A stretch of 64,000 bases of DNA, from the NCBI GenBank assembly GCA_947650365.1, contig OX393552.1, positions 47,198,999 to 47,262,998 of the forward strand. Direction: 5' to 3'. The notes under the pieces were generated by a model. It did no database searches. It was not told the origin of the DNA and saw only the letters and a program-made list of their open reading frames with translations. Below are positions 40,099 through 54,709 of the stretch, one piece after another (within the stretch, counting starts at the first letter, position 1; each line of letters opens with the position of its first letter). Source of the DNA: Chamaelirium japonicum. Taxonomy: Eukaryota > Streptophyta > Magnoliopsida > Liliales > Melanthiaceae. A program made the translations under genes and the position numbers.

Positions 40099-40717
40099 AC
40101 AAATGAATTAGAATGGATCGTATGAATGAATTAGAATGGATCGTACGAATGGATTAGAACGCATTGTACGAATGAATTAGAATGGATCGTACGAATGGAT
40201 TAGAATGGATCGTACGAATGAATTAGAATGGATCGTACGAATGAATTAGAATGGATATATTCGAGCGAATGAATTAGAATGGATCGTACGAATGAATTAG
40301 AATGGATCATAGGAATGAATTAGAATGGATCGTGCAAATGAATTAGAATCTATACATTCGTGCGAATGAATTAGAATGGATCGTAGGAATGAATTAGAAT
40401 GGATCGTACGAATGAATTAGAATGGTTACATTCGTGCGAATGAATTAGAATGGATCGTACGAATGGATTAGAATGAATCGTACGAATGGATTAGAATGGA
40501 TCGTACGAATGATTTAGAATGGATACATTCGAGCGAATGAATTAGAATGGATCTTACGAATGAATTAGAATGGATCATAGGAATGAATTAGAATGGATCG
40601 TGCAAATGAATTAGAATGGATATATTCGTGCGAATGAATTAGAATTCATTCATACGAATGAATTAGAATGGATCGTAGGAATGAATTAGAATGAATCATC
40701 CGAATGAATTAGATCGT
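40099..40717 (+). repeat. F block
   Basis: Forward units with CATAGG/CGTGCAAATG series similar to the 217-bp repeat of 2761-3145. It ends at GTAC 40716-40719 after a shortened unit. Confidence 0.9.
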
Positions 40718-40827
40718 ACGATTCATTCTAATCCATTCGTACGATCCATTCTACGAATGAACCATTCTAATCCATTCTACGAATGAACCATTCTACGAAT
40801 GGATTAGAATGGATTAGAATGAATCGT
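40718..40827. repeat. Compressed F/R mosaic
   Basis: CCATTCTACGAATG occurs at 40746, 40772 and 40788: each joins an R half to an F half with the hinge and the TAATTC step missing. Orientation changes about every 13 bp. It ends at GTAC 40826-40829. Confidence 0.85.
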
Positions 40828-41446
40828 ACGATCTAATTCATTTGCACGATCCATTCTAATTCATTCCTACGATCCATTCTAATTCATTCGTATGAATGAA
40901 TTCTAATTCATTCGCACGAATGTATCCATTCTAATTCATTTGCACGATCCATTCTAATTCATTCCTATGATCCATTCTAATTCTTTCGTACGATCCATTC
41001 TAATTCATTCGCTCGAATGTATCCATTCTAATTCATTCGTACGATCCATTCTAATCCATTCGTACGATCCATTCTAATCCATTCGTATGATCCACTCTAA
41101 TTCATTCGCACGAATGTAACCATTCTAATTCATTCATACGATCCATTCTAATTCATTCCTACGATCCATTCTATTTCATTCGCACGAATGTATCGATTCT
41201 AATTCATTTGCACGATCCATTCTAATTCATTCCTATGATCCATTCTAATTCATTCGTACGATGCATTCTAATTCATTCGCTCGAATATATCCATTCTAAT
41301 TCATTCGTACGATCCATTCTAATTCATTCGTACGATCCATTCTAATCCATTTGTACGATCCATTCTAATTCATTCGTACAATGCGTTCTAATCCATCCGT
41401 ACGATCCATTCTAATTCATTCGTACGATCCATTCTAATTAATTTGT
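40828..41446 (-). repeat. R block
   Basis: Reverse units. A pair of GCACGAATGTA(A/T)C 28-mers flank CATTCCTA units as in other R blocks. Confidence 0.9.
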
Positions 41447-42175
41447 ACGAACGAAAAAGAATGGATCATACGAATGGATTAGAATGGATCGTACGAATGA
41501 ATTAGAATGGATCGTACGAATGCATTAGAATGGATCGTACGAATGAATTAGAATGGATCGTACGAATGAATTAGAATGGTTACATTCGTGCGAATGAATT
41601 AGAATGGATCATAGGAATGAATTAGAACGGATCGTGCGAATGAATTAGAATAGATCGTACGAATGAATTAGAATGGATCATACGAATGAATTAGAATGGA
41701 TCGTACGAATGAATTAGAATGGATCGTACGAATGAATTAGAATAGATCGTAGGAATGAATTAGAATGGATCATATGAATGAATTAGAATAGATCGTAGGA
41801 ATGAATTAGAATGGATCATACGAATGAATTAGAATGGATCGTACGAACGAATTAGAATGGATCGTACGAACGGATTAGAATGGATCGTATGAACGAATTA
41901 GAATGGATACATTCGTGCGAATGAATTAGAATGGATCGTACAAATGAATTAGAATTGATTGTACGAATGAATTAGAATAGATCGTACGAATGAATTAGAA
42001 TTGATACATTCGTACGAATGAATTAGAATGGATCGTGCGAATGAATTAGAATGGATCGTACGAATGAATTAGAATGTATCGTGCGAATAAATTAGAATTG
42101 ATACATTTGTGCGAATGAATTAGAATGGATCATACGAATGAATTAGAATGGATCGTGCGAATGAATTAGAATGGA
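41447..42175 (+). repeat. F block at the end of copy A
   Basis: Forward units running up to the copy A/copy B boundary. Confidence 0.9.
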
Positions 42176-42192
42176 TCGTTCATACGATCCAT
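42166..42192. other. Tandem junction of the 27.4-kb unit
   Basis: The last forward unit of copy A (GAATGGATCGT) meets the first reverse unit of copy B (ACGATCCATTC) with TCAT between them, a near-palindrome. The left edge of copy A (14783) shares the sequence from TCGTTCAT onward but has R sequence before it. Confidence 0.88.
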
Positions 42193-42951
42193 TCTAGTTC
42201 GTTCGTTCGATCTATTCTAATTAATTCGTACGATCCATTCTAATTCATTCATATGATCCATTCTAATTCATTCTAATTCATTCGTACGATCCATTCTAAT
42301 GCATTCCTACGATCCATTCTAATTCATTCGCACGAATGTATCCATTCTAATTCATTTGCACGATCCATTCTAATTCATTCGTACGATCCATTCTAATTCA
42401 TTCGCTCGAATGTATCCATTCTAATTCATTCGCACGATCCATACTAATTGATTCGTCCGATCCATTCTAATTCATTCGCACGAATGTATCCATTCTAATT
42501 CATTCGTACAATCCATTCTAATTCATTCGCACGATCCATTCTAATTCATTCGTATGATCCATTCTAATTCATTCCTACGATCTATTCTAATTTATTCGCT
42601 CGAATGTATCCATTCTAATTCATTCGCATGATCCATTCTAATTCATTCGTACGATCCATTAAAATCCATTCTAATTCATTTATAATTCATTCATACAGTC
42701 CATTCAGATTCATTCGCACAAATGTATCCATTCAAATTCATTCATATGATCCATTCTAATTAATTCGCACGATCTATTCTAATTCAGTCGTATGAATGTA
42801 TCCATTTTAATTCATTCGTACGATCCATTCTAATTCATTCGTACGATCTAATTCATTCGTACGATCCATTCTAATTCATTCGTACGATCGATTCTAGTTC
42901 ATTCGCAAGATCCATTCTAATTCATTCGTACGATCCATTCTAATTCATCCT
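42176..42951 (-). repeat. R block, copy B
   Basis: Copy of 14783-15558, with differences at 42649 and 42661. Confidence 0.92.
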
Positions 42952-44398
42952 ATGAAATAGAATGGATCGTACGCATGATCCATTCGTACGATCATTTCTT
43001 ATTCATTCGTACGATCCATTCTAATCCATTCGTACGAATAAATTAGAATGGATACATTCATGCAAATGAATTAGAATGGATACATTCGTGCGAATAAATT
43101 AGAATGGATCGTACGAATGAATTAGAATAGATCGTGCGAATGAATTAGAATGGATAGTGCGAATGAATTAGAATGGATCGTACGAATGAATTAGAATGGA
43201 TCATAGGAATGAATTAGAATGGATCGTGCAATTGAATTAGAATGGATACATTCGTGCGAATAAATTAGAATAGATCATACGAATGAATTAGAATGGATCG
43301 TACGAATGGATTAGAACGCATTGTACGAATGAATTAGAATGGATCGTATGAATGGATCATATTCATTCTAATTTATTCGTACGAATGAATTAGAATGGAT
43401 CGTACGAATGAATTAGAATGGATCGTGCGAATGAATTAGAATCGATATATTCGTGCGAATGAATTAGAATAGATCGTGCGAATGAATTAGAATGGATCAT
43501 ACGAATGCGTTCTAATCCATCCGTACGATCCATTCTAATTCTTTCATACGATCCATTCTAATTCATTCATACGATCCATTCTAATTCGTTCGCACGATCC
43601 ATTCTAATTCATTCGCACGATCCATTCTAATTCATTCGAACGATCCATTCTACTTCATTTCTAATTTATTCGTACGATCATACGAATGAATTAAAATGGA
43701 TCGTACGAACGAATTAGAATGAATCATACGATCCATTCTAATTCATTCGTCCGATCCATTCTAATTCATTCCTACGATCTATTCTAATTCATTCGTACGA
43801 TCCATTCTAATTCATTCGCACGATCCATTCTACTTCATTTCTAATTTATTCGTACGATCATACATATGAATTAGAATGGATCGTACGAACGAATTAGAAT
43901 GAATCGTATGATCCATTCTAATTCATTCCTACGATCTATTTTAATTCATTCGTACAATCCATTCTAATTCATTCGCACGATCCATTCTAATTCATTCGTA
44001 TGATCCATTCTAATTCATTCCTATGATCTATTCTAATTCATTTGCTCGAATGTATCCATTCTAACCTTTCTAATTCATTCGTACGATCCATTCTAATTCA
44101 TTCTCAGGAATGTAACCTTTCTAATTCATTTGTTTGATCCATTCTAATTCATTCGTACGATCCATTCTAATTCATTCGCACGAATGTAACCATTCTAATT
44201 CATTCGTACGATCCATTCTAATTCATTCCTACGATCCATTCTAATTCATTCGCACGAATGTATCCATTCTAATTCATTCGTACGATCCATTCTAATTCAT
44301 TCGTACGATCTATTCTAATTCATTCGTATTATCCATTCTAATTCATTCCTAGGATCTATTCTAATTCATTCGCTCGAATGTATCCATTCTAATTCTAA
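42952..44398. repeat. F/R mosaic and R block, copy B
   Basis: Copy of 15559-17005 including the 180-bp duplication. One difference at 43096. Confidence 0.9.
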
Positions 44399-45251
44399 TT
44401 AGAATAGATCATACGAATGAATTAGAATGGATTGTATGAATGAATTAGAATGGATCGTACGAATGAATTAGAATGGATCGTACAAATGAATTAGAATTGA
44501 TCGTACGAATGAATTAGAATAGATCGTACGAATGAATTAGAATTGATACATTCGTTCGAATGAATTAGAATGGATCGTGCGAATGAATTAGAATTGTTAC
44601 ATTCGTGCGAATGAATTAGAATTGATCGTATGAATGAATAAGAATGGATCGTACGAATGAATTAGAATAGATCGTGCGAATGAATTAGAATGAATCGTAC
44701 GAATGCATTAGAATGGATCGTACGAATGAATTAGAATGAATCGTACGATCTAATTCATTCGGATGATTCATTCTAATTCATTCGTACGATCCATTCTAAT
44801 TCATTCGGTGGATCCATTCTCTAATTCATTCGCATGAATATATCCATTCTAATTCATTTGTACGATCCATTCTAATTCATTCGTACAATGCGTTCTAATC
44901 CATTCGTACGATCCATTCTAATTCATTCGCATGATCCATTCTAATTGATTCGTACGATCCATTCTAATTCATTCTCACGAATGTAACCTTTCTAATTCAT
45001 TTGTATGATCCATTCTAATTCATTCGTACGATCCATTCTAATTCATTCGCCCGAATGTATCCATTCTAATGCATTCGTACGATTCATTCTAATTCATTCG
45101 TACGATCCATTCTAATTCATTCGTACGATCCATTCTAATTAATTCATTCATTCGTATGATCCATTCTAATTCATTCGTACGATCGATTCTAATTCATTCG
45201 CACGATCCATTCTAATTCATTCGTGCGATCCATTCTAATTCATTTCTATGA
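44399..45251. repeat. F then R block, copy B
   Basis: Forward 44399-44744, reverse 44745-45251; copy of 17006-17858. No difference seen. Confidence 0.9.
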
Positions 45252-45253
45252 TT

Positions 45254-46801
45254 TAGAATAGGAATGAATTAGAATGGATCGTGCGAATGAATTAGAATCG
45301 ATCGTACGAATGAATTAGAATGGATCGTACGAATGAATTAGAATGGATCGTACGAATGAATTAAAATGGATACATTCATACGACTGAATTAGAATAGATC
45401 GTGCGAATTAATTAGAATGGATCGTATGAATGAATTTGAATGGATACATTTGTGCGAATGAATCTGAATGGATTGTATGAATGAATTACAAATGAATTAG
45501 AATGGATTTGAATGGATCGTATGAATGAATTAGAATGGATCATGCGAATGAATTAGAATGGATATATTCGAGCGAATGAATTAGAATAGATCATAGGAAT
45601 GAATTAGAATGGATCATACGAATGAATTAGAATGGATCGTGCGAATGAATTAGAATGGATTGTACGAATGATTTAGAAATGATACATTCGTGCGAATGAA
45701 TTAGAATGGATCGGACGATTGTATTAGTATGGATCGTGCGAATGAATTAGAATAGATACATTCGAGCAAATGAGTTAGAATGGATCTTACGAATGAATTA
45801 GAATGGATCGTACGAATGAGTTAGAATGGATCGTGCAAATGAATTAGAATGGATACATTCGTGCGAATGAATTAGAATGGATCGTAGGAATGCATTAGAA
45901 TGGATCATACGAATAAATTAGAATGAATTAGAATGGATCATATGAATGAATTAGAATGGTTACATTCGTGCGAATGAATTAGAATGGATCGTACGAATGG
46001 ATTAGAATGGATCGTACGATCTATTCTAATTCATTCGCATGATCCATTCTAATTCATTCGTACGATCCATTCTTGTTCATTCATACGATCCGTTCGTACG
46101 ATCCATTCTAATTCATTCGCACTATCCATTCTAATTCATTCGCACGATCTATTCTAATTCATTCGTACGATCCATTCTAATTCATTCGCACGAATGTATC
46201 CATTCTAATTCATTTGCATGAATGTATCATTTCTAATTTATTCGTACGAATGAATTAGAATGGATCGTACGCATGATCCATTCGTACGATCATTTCTTAT
46301 TCATTCGTACGATCCATTCTAATCCATTCGTATGAATAAATTAGAATGGATACATTCATGGAAATGAATTAGAATGGATACATTCGTGCGAATGAATTAG
46401 AATGGATCGTACGAATGAATTAGAATAGATCGTGCGAATGAATTAGAATGGATAGGGCGAATGAATTAGAATGGATCGTACGAATGAATTAGAATGGATC
46501 GTGCAAATGAATTAGAATGGATACATTCGTGCGAATGAATTAGAATAGATCATACGAATGAATTAGATTGGATCATACGAATGCATTCTAATACATTCGT
46601 ACAATCCATTCTAATTCGTTCATATGATCCATTCTAATTCGTTCGTACGATCCATTCTAATTCGTTCATACGATCCATTCTAGTTCATTCGCACGATCCA
46701 TTCTAATTCATTCGCACGATCCATTCTACTTCATTTCTAATTTATTCGTACGATCATACGAATGAATTAGAATGGATCGTACGAACGAATTAGAATGAAT
46801 C
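45254..46801. repeat. F block then alternating pieces, copy B
   Basis: Forward 45254-46015 (signature F copy at about 45288-45503), then alternating R/F to 46801. Differences at 45774 and 46699. Confidence 0.9.
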
Positions 46802-47941
46802 GTACGATCCATTCTAAATCATTCATCCGATCCATTCTAATTCATTCGCACGAATGTATCCATTCTAATTCATTCGTACAATCCATTCTAATTCATTCGC
46901 ACGATCCATTCTAATTCATTCGTATGATCCATTCTAATTTATTCCTACGATCTATTCTAATTCATTCGCTCGAATGTATCCATTCTAATTCATTCGTTCG
47001 ATCCATTCTAATTCATTTGTATGATCCATTGTAATTCATTCGTACGATCCATTCTAATCCATTTGTACGATCCATTCTAATTCATTCGTACAATCCATTC
47101 TAATTCATTCGCTCGAATGTATCCATTCTAATTCATTCGTACAATCCATTCTAATTCATTCGCACGATCCATTCTAATTCATTCGTATGATCCATTCTAA
47201 TTCATTCCTATGATCTATTCTAATTCATTCGCTCGAATGTATCCATTCTAACCTTTCTAATTCATTCGTACGATCCATTCTAATTCATTCTCACGAATGT
47301 AACCTTTCTAATTCATTTGTATGATCCATTCTAATTCATTCGTATGATCCATTCTAATTCATTCGCACGAATGTAACCATTCTAATTCATTCGTACGATC
47401 CATTCTAATTCATTCCTACGATCCATTCTAATTCATTCGTATGATCCATTCTAATTCATTCCTATGATCTATTCTAATTCATTCGCTCGAATGTATCCAT
47501 TCTAACCTTTCTAATTCATTCGTACGATCCATTCTAATTCATTCTCACGAATGTAACCTTTCTAATTCATTTGTATGATCCATTCTAATTCATTCGTACG
47601 TTCCATTCTAATTCATTCGCACGAATGTAACCATTCTAATTCATTCGTACGATCCATTCTAATTCATTCCTATGATCCATTCTAATTCATTCGCACGAAT
47701 GTATCCATTCTAATTCATTTGCACGATCCATTCTAATTCATTCCTATGATCCATTCTAATTCGTTCGTACGATCCATTCTAATTCGTTCGTACGATCCAT
47801 TCTAATTCATTCGTACGATCCATTCTAATTCATTCATACGATCTATTCTAATTCATTCGTATGTTCCAATCTAATTCATTCCTACGATCTATTCTAATTC
47901 ATTCGCTCGAATGTATCCATTCTAATTCATTCTAATTCTAA
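46802..47941 (-). repeat. R block, copy B
   Basis: Copy of 19409-20548 with the 254-bp duplication. Differences at 46948, 47465 and 47534. Confidence 0.92.
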
Positions 47942-49250
47942 TTAGAATAGATCATACGAATGAAATAGAATGGATTGTACGAATGAATTAGAATGGATCG
48001 TACGAATGAATTAGAATGGATCGTACAAATGAATTAGAATTGATCGTACGAATGAATTAGAATAGATCATACGAATGAATTAGAATTGATACATTCGTAT
48101 GAATGAATTAGAATGGATCGTGTGAATGAATTAGAATGGTTACATTCGTGCGAATGAATTAGAATTGATCGTATGAATGAATAAGAATCGATCGTACAAA
48201 TGAATTAGAATAGATTGTGCGAATGAATTAGAATGAATCGTACGAATGCATTAGAATGGATCGTACGAATGAATTAGAATGAATCGTACGATCTAATTCA
48301 TTTGGATGATTCATTCTAATTCATTCGTATGATCCATTCTAATTCATTCGGTGGATCCATTCTCTAATTCATTCGCATGAATATATCCATTATAATTCAT
48401 TTGTACGATCCATTCTAATTCATTCGTACAATGCGTTCTAATCCATTCGTACGATCCATTCTAATTCATTCGCATGATCCATTCTAATTCATTCGTACGA
48501 TCCATTCTAATTCATTCTCACGAATGTAACCTTTCTAATTCATTTGTATGATCCATTCTAATTCATTCGTACGACCCATTCTAATTCATTCGCACGAATG
48601 TATCCATTCTAATGCATTCGTATGATTCATTATAATTCATTCGTATGATCCATTCTAATTCATTCGTACGATCCATTCTAATTCATTCGTTCGATCCATT
48701 CTAATTCATTCTCACGAATGTAACCTTTCTAATTCATTTGTTTGATCCATTCTAATTCATTCGTACGATCCATTCTAATTCATTCGCACGAATGTATCCA
48801 TTCTAATGCATTCGTATGATTCATTCTAATTCATTCGTACGATCCATTCTAATTCATTCGTACGATCCATTCTAATTCATTCGTTCGATCCATTCTAATT
48901 CATTCCTACGATCCATTCTAATTCATTCGTACGATCCATTCTAATTCATTCGCATGATCCATTCTAATTTATTCATACGATCCATTCTAATTCATTCGTA
49001 CGATCCATTCTTATTCATTCATACGATCCATTCTAATTCATTCGCACAATCCATTCTAATTCATTCGTACGATCCATTCTAATTCATTCGTATGATCCAT
49101 TCTAACTCATTCGGTGGATCCATTCTAATTCATTCGTACGATCCATTCTAATTCATTCGTACGATCATTAGTACGATCCATTCTAATTCATTCGTATGAT
49201 CAATTCTAATTCCTTCGTACGATCCATTCTAATTCAGTCGTATGAATGTA
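47942..49250. repeat. F then R block, copy B
   Basis: Forward to 48287, reverse to about 49248, including the 194-bp duplication. Difference at 48123. Confidence 0.9.
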
Positions 49251-51218
49251 TCATACGAATGAATTAGAATGGATCATAGGAATGAATTAGAATTGATCAT
49301 ACGATTGAATTAGAATGGATCGTACGAATCATCATACGAATGAATTAGAATAGATCGTAGAAATGAATTATAATGGATCATACGAATGAATTAGAATGGA
49401 TCGTGCGAATGAATTAGAAAGGATTGTACGAATGAATTAGAATGGATACATTCGTGCGAATGAATTAAAATGGAACGTACGAATAAATTAGAATGGATCG
49501 TTGGAATGAATTAGAATGGATCGTACGAATGAATTAGAATGGTTACATTCGTGCGAATGAATTAGAATGGATCATAGGAATGAATTAGAATGGATCGTGC
49601 GAATAAATTAGAAATGATCGTACGAATGAATTTGAATGGATCGTACGAATGAATTAGAATGGATCATACAAATAAATTAGAAAGGATACATTTGTGCGAA
49701 TGAATTAGAATGGATCGTACGAATGAATTAGAATGGATATATTTGTCTGAATGAATTAGAATGGATCGTGCGAATGAATTAAAATGGATCGTACGAATGA
49801 ATTATAATGTATCGTACGAATGAATTAGAATGGATCTTGCGATTGAATTAGAATAGATCGTAGGAATGAATTAGAATGGTTACATTTTTGCGAATGAATT
49901 AGAATGGATCGTACGAATGAATTAGAATGGATCATATGAAAGAATTAGAATGGATCGTACGAATGAATTAGAATGGATGCGAATGAATTAGAATGCATAG
50001 TGTGAATGAATTAGAATGGATCGTACGAATGAATTAGAATGGATCCACCGAATGAGTTAGAATGGATCATACGAATGAATTAGAATAGATCGTACGAACG
50101 AATTAGAATGAATCATACGATCCATTCTAATTCATTCGTCCGATCCATTCTAATTCATTCGCACGAATGTATCCATTAGAAAGGATCGTACAAATGAATT
50201 AGAATGGATATATTTGTGCGAATGAATTAGAATGGATCGTACGAATGAATTAGACTGGATCGTACGAATAAATTAGAATGGATACATTCATGCAAATGAA
50301 TTAGAATGTGCGAATGAATTAGAATGGATCGTAGGAATGAATTAGATTGGATCGTACGAATAAATTAGAATGGATACATTTGTGCGAATGAATTAGAATG
50401 GATCGTACGAATGAATTAGAATGAATCATACGAATGAATTAGAATGGATCATATGAATGAATTAGAATACATCATGTGAATGAATTAGAATGGATCATAC
50501 GTTTGAATTAGATTGGATTGTGCGAATGAATTAGAATGGATACATTCGTGCGAATGAATTAGAATGGACCGTACAAATGGACTAGAATGGATCGTTTGAA
50601 TGGATTAGAATGGATCGTACGAATGAATTTGAATGGATCGTAGGAATGAATTAGAATGGATCATACGAATGAATTAGAATGGATCGTACGAATGAATTAG
50701 AATGGATCGTACGAATGAATTAGAATGGATCGTACGAATGAATTAGAATGGATACATTTGTGCGAATGAATTAGAATGGATCGTACGAATGAATTAGAAT
50801 GGATCGTGCGAATGAATTAGAATGGTTATATTCGTGTGAATGAATTAGAATGGATACATTCGTGCAAATGAATTAGAATGGATCGTACGAATGAATTAGA
50901 ATGGATCGTACGAATGAATTAGAATGGATTGTACGAATTAATTAGAATGGATACATTCATGCGAATGAATTAGAATGGATCGTACGAATGAATTGGAATG
51001 GATCGTGCACGAATCGATACATTTATGCGAATGAATTAGAATCGATCATAGAAATGAATTAGAATGGGTCGTACGAATGAATTAGAATGGTTACATTTGT
51101 GCGAATGAATTAGAATGGATCGTACGAATGAATTAGAATGGATACATTCGAGCGAATGAATTAGAATGGATCATACGAATGAATTAGAATGGATCGTATG
51201 AATGAATTTGAATGCATA
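49251..51218 (+). repeat. F blocks, copy B
   Basis: Copy of 21858-23825, with the short R insert at 50117-50177. Differences at 49334, 49420, 49888, 50454 and 51105. Confidence 0.9.
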
Positions 51219-52917
51219 TCTTTTAATTCATTCGTACGATCCATTCTAATTCATTCGCACGAATGTATCCATTCTAATTCGTTCGTACGATCCATTCTAA
51301 TTCATTCGCACGATCCATTCTAATTCATTCGTACGATCCATTCTTATTCATTCATACGATCCATTCCAATTCATTCGCACGATCCGTTCTAATTCATTCG
51401 TATAATCCATTCTAATTCATTCGTATGATTCATTTTAATTCATTCGTATGATCTATTCTAACTCATTCGCACAAATGTATCCATTCTAATTCATTCGTAC
51501 GATCCATTCAAATTCATTCGTACTATCCATTCAAATTCATTTGCATGATCCATACTAATTCATTCGTACGATCCATTCTAATTCATTCGCACGAATGTAA
51601 CCATTCAAATTCATTTGTATGAATGAATTAGAATGGATCGTGCAAATGAATTAGAATGGATCGTACGAATGAATTAGAATGGATATATTTGAACGAATAA
51701 ATTAGAATGGATCATACGAATGAATTAGAATGGATCATACGAATGAATTAGAATGGATCGTGCGAATGAATTAGAATCGATCGTACGAATGAATTAGAAT
51801 GGATCGTACGAATGAATTAGATCGTACGAATGAATTAAAATGGATACATTAATACGACTCAATTAGAATGGATCATTGGAATGAATTAGAATGGATCGTG
51901 CGAATTAATTAGAATGGATCGTACGAATGAATTAGAATGGATCGTACAAATGAATTAGAATGGATCCACCGAATGAGTTAGAATGGATCATACGAATGAA
52001 TTAGAATGGATCATACGAATGAATTAGAATGGACCGTACGAATGAATTAGAATGGATCGTATGAATGAATAAGAATGGATCGTTGGAATGAATTAGAATG
52101 GATCGTGCGAATGAATTAGAATGAATCGTACGAATGCATTAGAATGGATCGTACGAATGAATTAGAATGGATCGTGCGAATGAATTAGAATGGATCGTAC
52201 GAATGAATTAGAATGGATCGTACGAATGAATTAGAATGGATACATTCGAGCGAATGAATTAGAATGGATCGTACGAATGAATTAGAATGGATCATAGGAA
52301 TGAATTAGAATGGATCGTGCAAATGAATTAGAATGGATATATTCGTGCGAATGAATTAGAATAGATCATACGAATGAATTAGAATGGATCGTACGAATGG
52401 ATTAGAACGTATTGTACGAATGAATTAGAATGGATCGTACGAATGGATCATACGAATGAATTAGAATGGATCGTACGAATGGATCCGAATGAGTTAGAAT
52501 GGATCATACGAATGAATTAGAATGGATTATGCGAATGAATTAGAATGGATCGTATGAACGAATTATAATGGATCGTACGAACGAATTAGAATGGATCGTA
52601 TGAATGAATTAGAATGGATCATACGAATGAATGAGAATGGATCGTGCGAATGAATTAGAATGGATCGTACGAATGGATCATCCGAATGAATTAGAATGGA
52701 TCGTAGGAATGAATTAGAATGGATCGTGCAAATGAATTTGAATGGATACATTTGTGCGAATGAATCTGAATGGATTGTATGAATGAAATACAATGGATCA
52801 TACGAATGAATTAGAATGGATCATACGAATGAATTAGAATAGCTCATACGAATGAATTAGAATAAATCGTACGAATGAATTAGAATGGTTACATTCGTGC
52901 GAATTAATTAGAATGGA
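51219..52917. repeat. R then F block, copy B
   Basis: Reverse to 51619, forward 51621-52917, with the split signature at about 51774-51923 and 52733-52873. Differences at 51737, 51893 and 52251. The 76-codon frame of copy A reappears unchanged at 52563-52793, as expected from the duplication. Confidence 0.9.
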
Positions 52918-54709
52918 TTCATTCTAATTCATTCGTACGATTCATTCTAATTCATTCGCACGATCCATTCTAATCCATTCGTACGATCCATTCAAATCCA
53001 TTTGTACGATCCATTCTAATTCGTTCGTACGATCCATTCTAATTCATTCGTACGATCCTATGATCCATTCTAATTCATTCGCACGAATGTATCCATTCTA
53101 TTTCATTTGAACGAATGTATCCATTCTAATTTATTTGCACGATCCATTCTAATTCATTCGGATGATTCATTCTAATTCATTCGTACTATCCATTCAAATG
53201 GATACATTCGTGCGAATGAATTAGAATGGATCGTAGGAATGAATTAGAATGGATCGTATGAATGAATTAGAATGGATCATATGAAAGAATTAGAATGGAT
53301 CGTGCGAATGATATAGAAAGGATCGTTCCAATGAATTAGAATAGATCGTGCGAATGAATTAGATCCATTCTAATTCATTCGCACGATCCATTCTATTTCA
53401 TTCGCACGATCCATTCTAATTCATTCGCACGATCCATTCTAATTCAGTCGTACGATCCATTCTAATTCATTCGTACGATCCATTCTAATTCATTCGCACG
53501 ATCCATTCTAATTCATTCGTACGATCCATTCTAATTCATTCGTATGAATGTATCCATTCTAATTTATTCGTACGATCCAGTCTAATTCATTCGTACGATC
53601 CATTCTAGTTTATTCACATGAATGTATCCATTCTAATTCATTCGTACGATCCCTTCTAATTCATTCGTAAGATCCATTCTAATTCGTTCGTACGATCCAT
53701 TCTAATTCGTTCGTACGATCCATTCTAATTCATTCGTACGATCCATTCTAATTCATTCGTACGATCTATTCTAATTCATTCGTATGTTCCATTCTAATTC
53801 ATTCCTACGATCTATTCTAATTCATTCGCTCGAATGTATCCATTCTAATTCATTCGTACAATCCATTCTAATTCATTCGCACGATCCATTCGCTCGAATG
53901 ATCCAAATGATTCATACGAATGAATTTGACTGGATCGGACGAATGGATTAGAATGGATCGTACGAATGAATAAGAAATGATCGTACGAATGGATCATGCG
54001 TACGATCCATTCTAATTCATTCGTACGAATAAATTAGAATGGATACATTCATGCAAATGAATAAGAATGGATACATTCGTGCGAATGAATTAGAATGGAT
54101 TCATTTGTACGAATGAATTAGAATGGATCGTGCGAATGAATTAGAATGGATCGTACGAATGAATTAGAATGGATCGTATGAATGAATTAGAATGGATCGA
54201 ACGAATGAATTAGAATGGATCGTACGAATGAATTAGAATGGATTGTGCTAATGAATTAGAATGGATCGTATGAATAAATTAGAATGGATCATACGAATGA
54301 ATTAGAATGGATCGTGCGAATGAATTAGAATGAATCATACGAATGCATTAGAATGGATCATACGAATGAATTAGAATGAATCATACGATCCATTCTAATT
54401 CATTCGTCCTTCTAACTGTAAGAATGGATTAGAATGGATCGTACGAATGGATTAGAACGATCCATTCTAATTGTACGAATGGATTAGAATGGATCGTACG
54501 AATGGATTAGAATGGATCGTACGAATGAATTAGAATGGATCATACAAATGAATTAGAAAGGTTACATTCGTGAGAATGAATTAGAATGGATCGTGCGAAT
54601 GAATTAGAATTGATCATACGAATGAATTAGAATGGATCCTACGAATGAATAAGAATTGATCGTACGAATGAATTAGAATGGATCGTGCGAATGAATTAGA
54701 ATGGTTACA
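52918..54709. repeat. Alternating R/F blocks, copy B
   Basis: Copy of 25525-27316, with the irregular junction at 54405-54423. Difference at 53217. Confidence 0.9.

Larger units (their letters stand above)
14783..42175. repeat. 27,393-bp higher-order unit, copy A (complete)
   Basis: Sequence from 14783 recurs from 42176 onward at a constant offset of 27,393 bp, and copy A ends exactly where copy B begins, so the two are in direct tandem. Alignment checked at both ends and at many internal points shows no net indel. Copy A holds about 50 orientation switches, a nested 3.5-kb paralogous pair, several signature blocks and one long palindrome. The last 5.6 kb (36608-42175) has no counterpart in the window because copy B is cut off. 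Confidence 0.95.
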
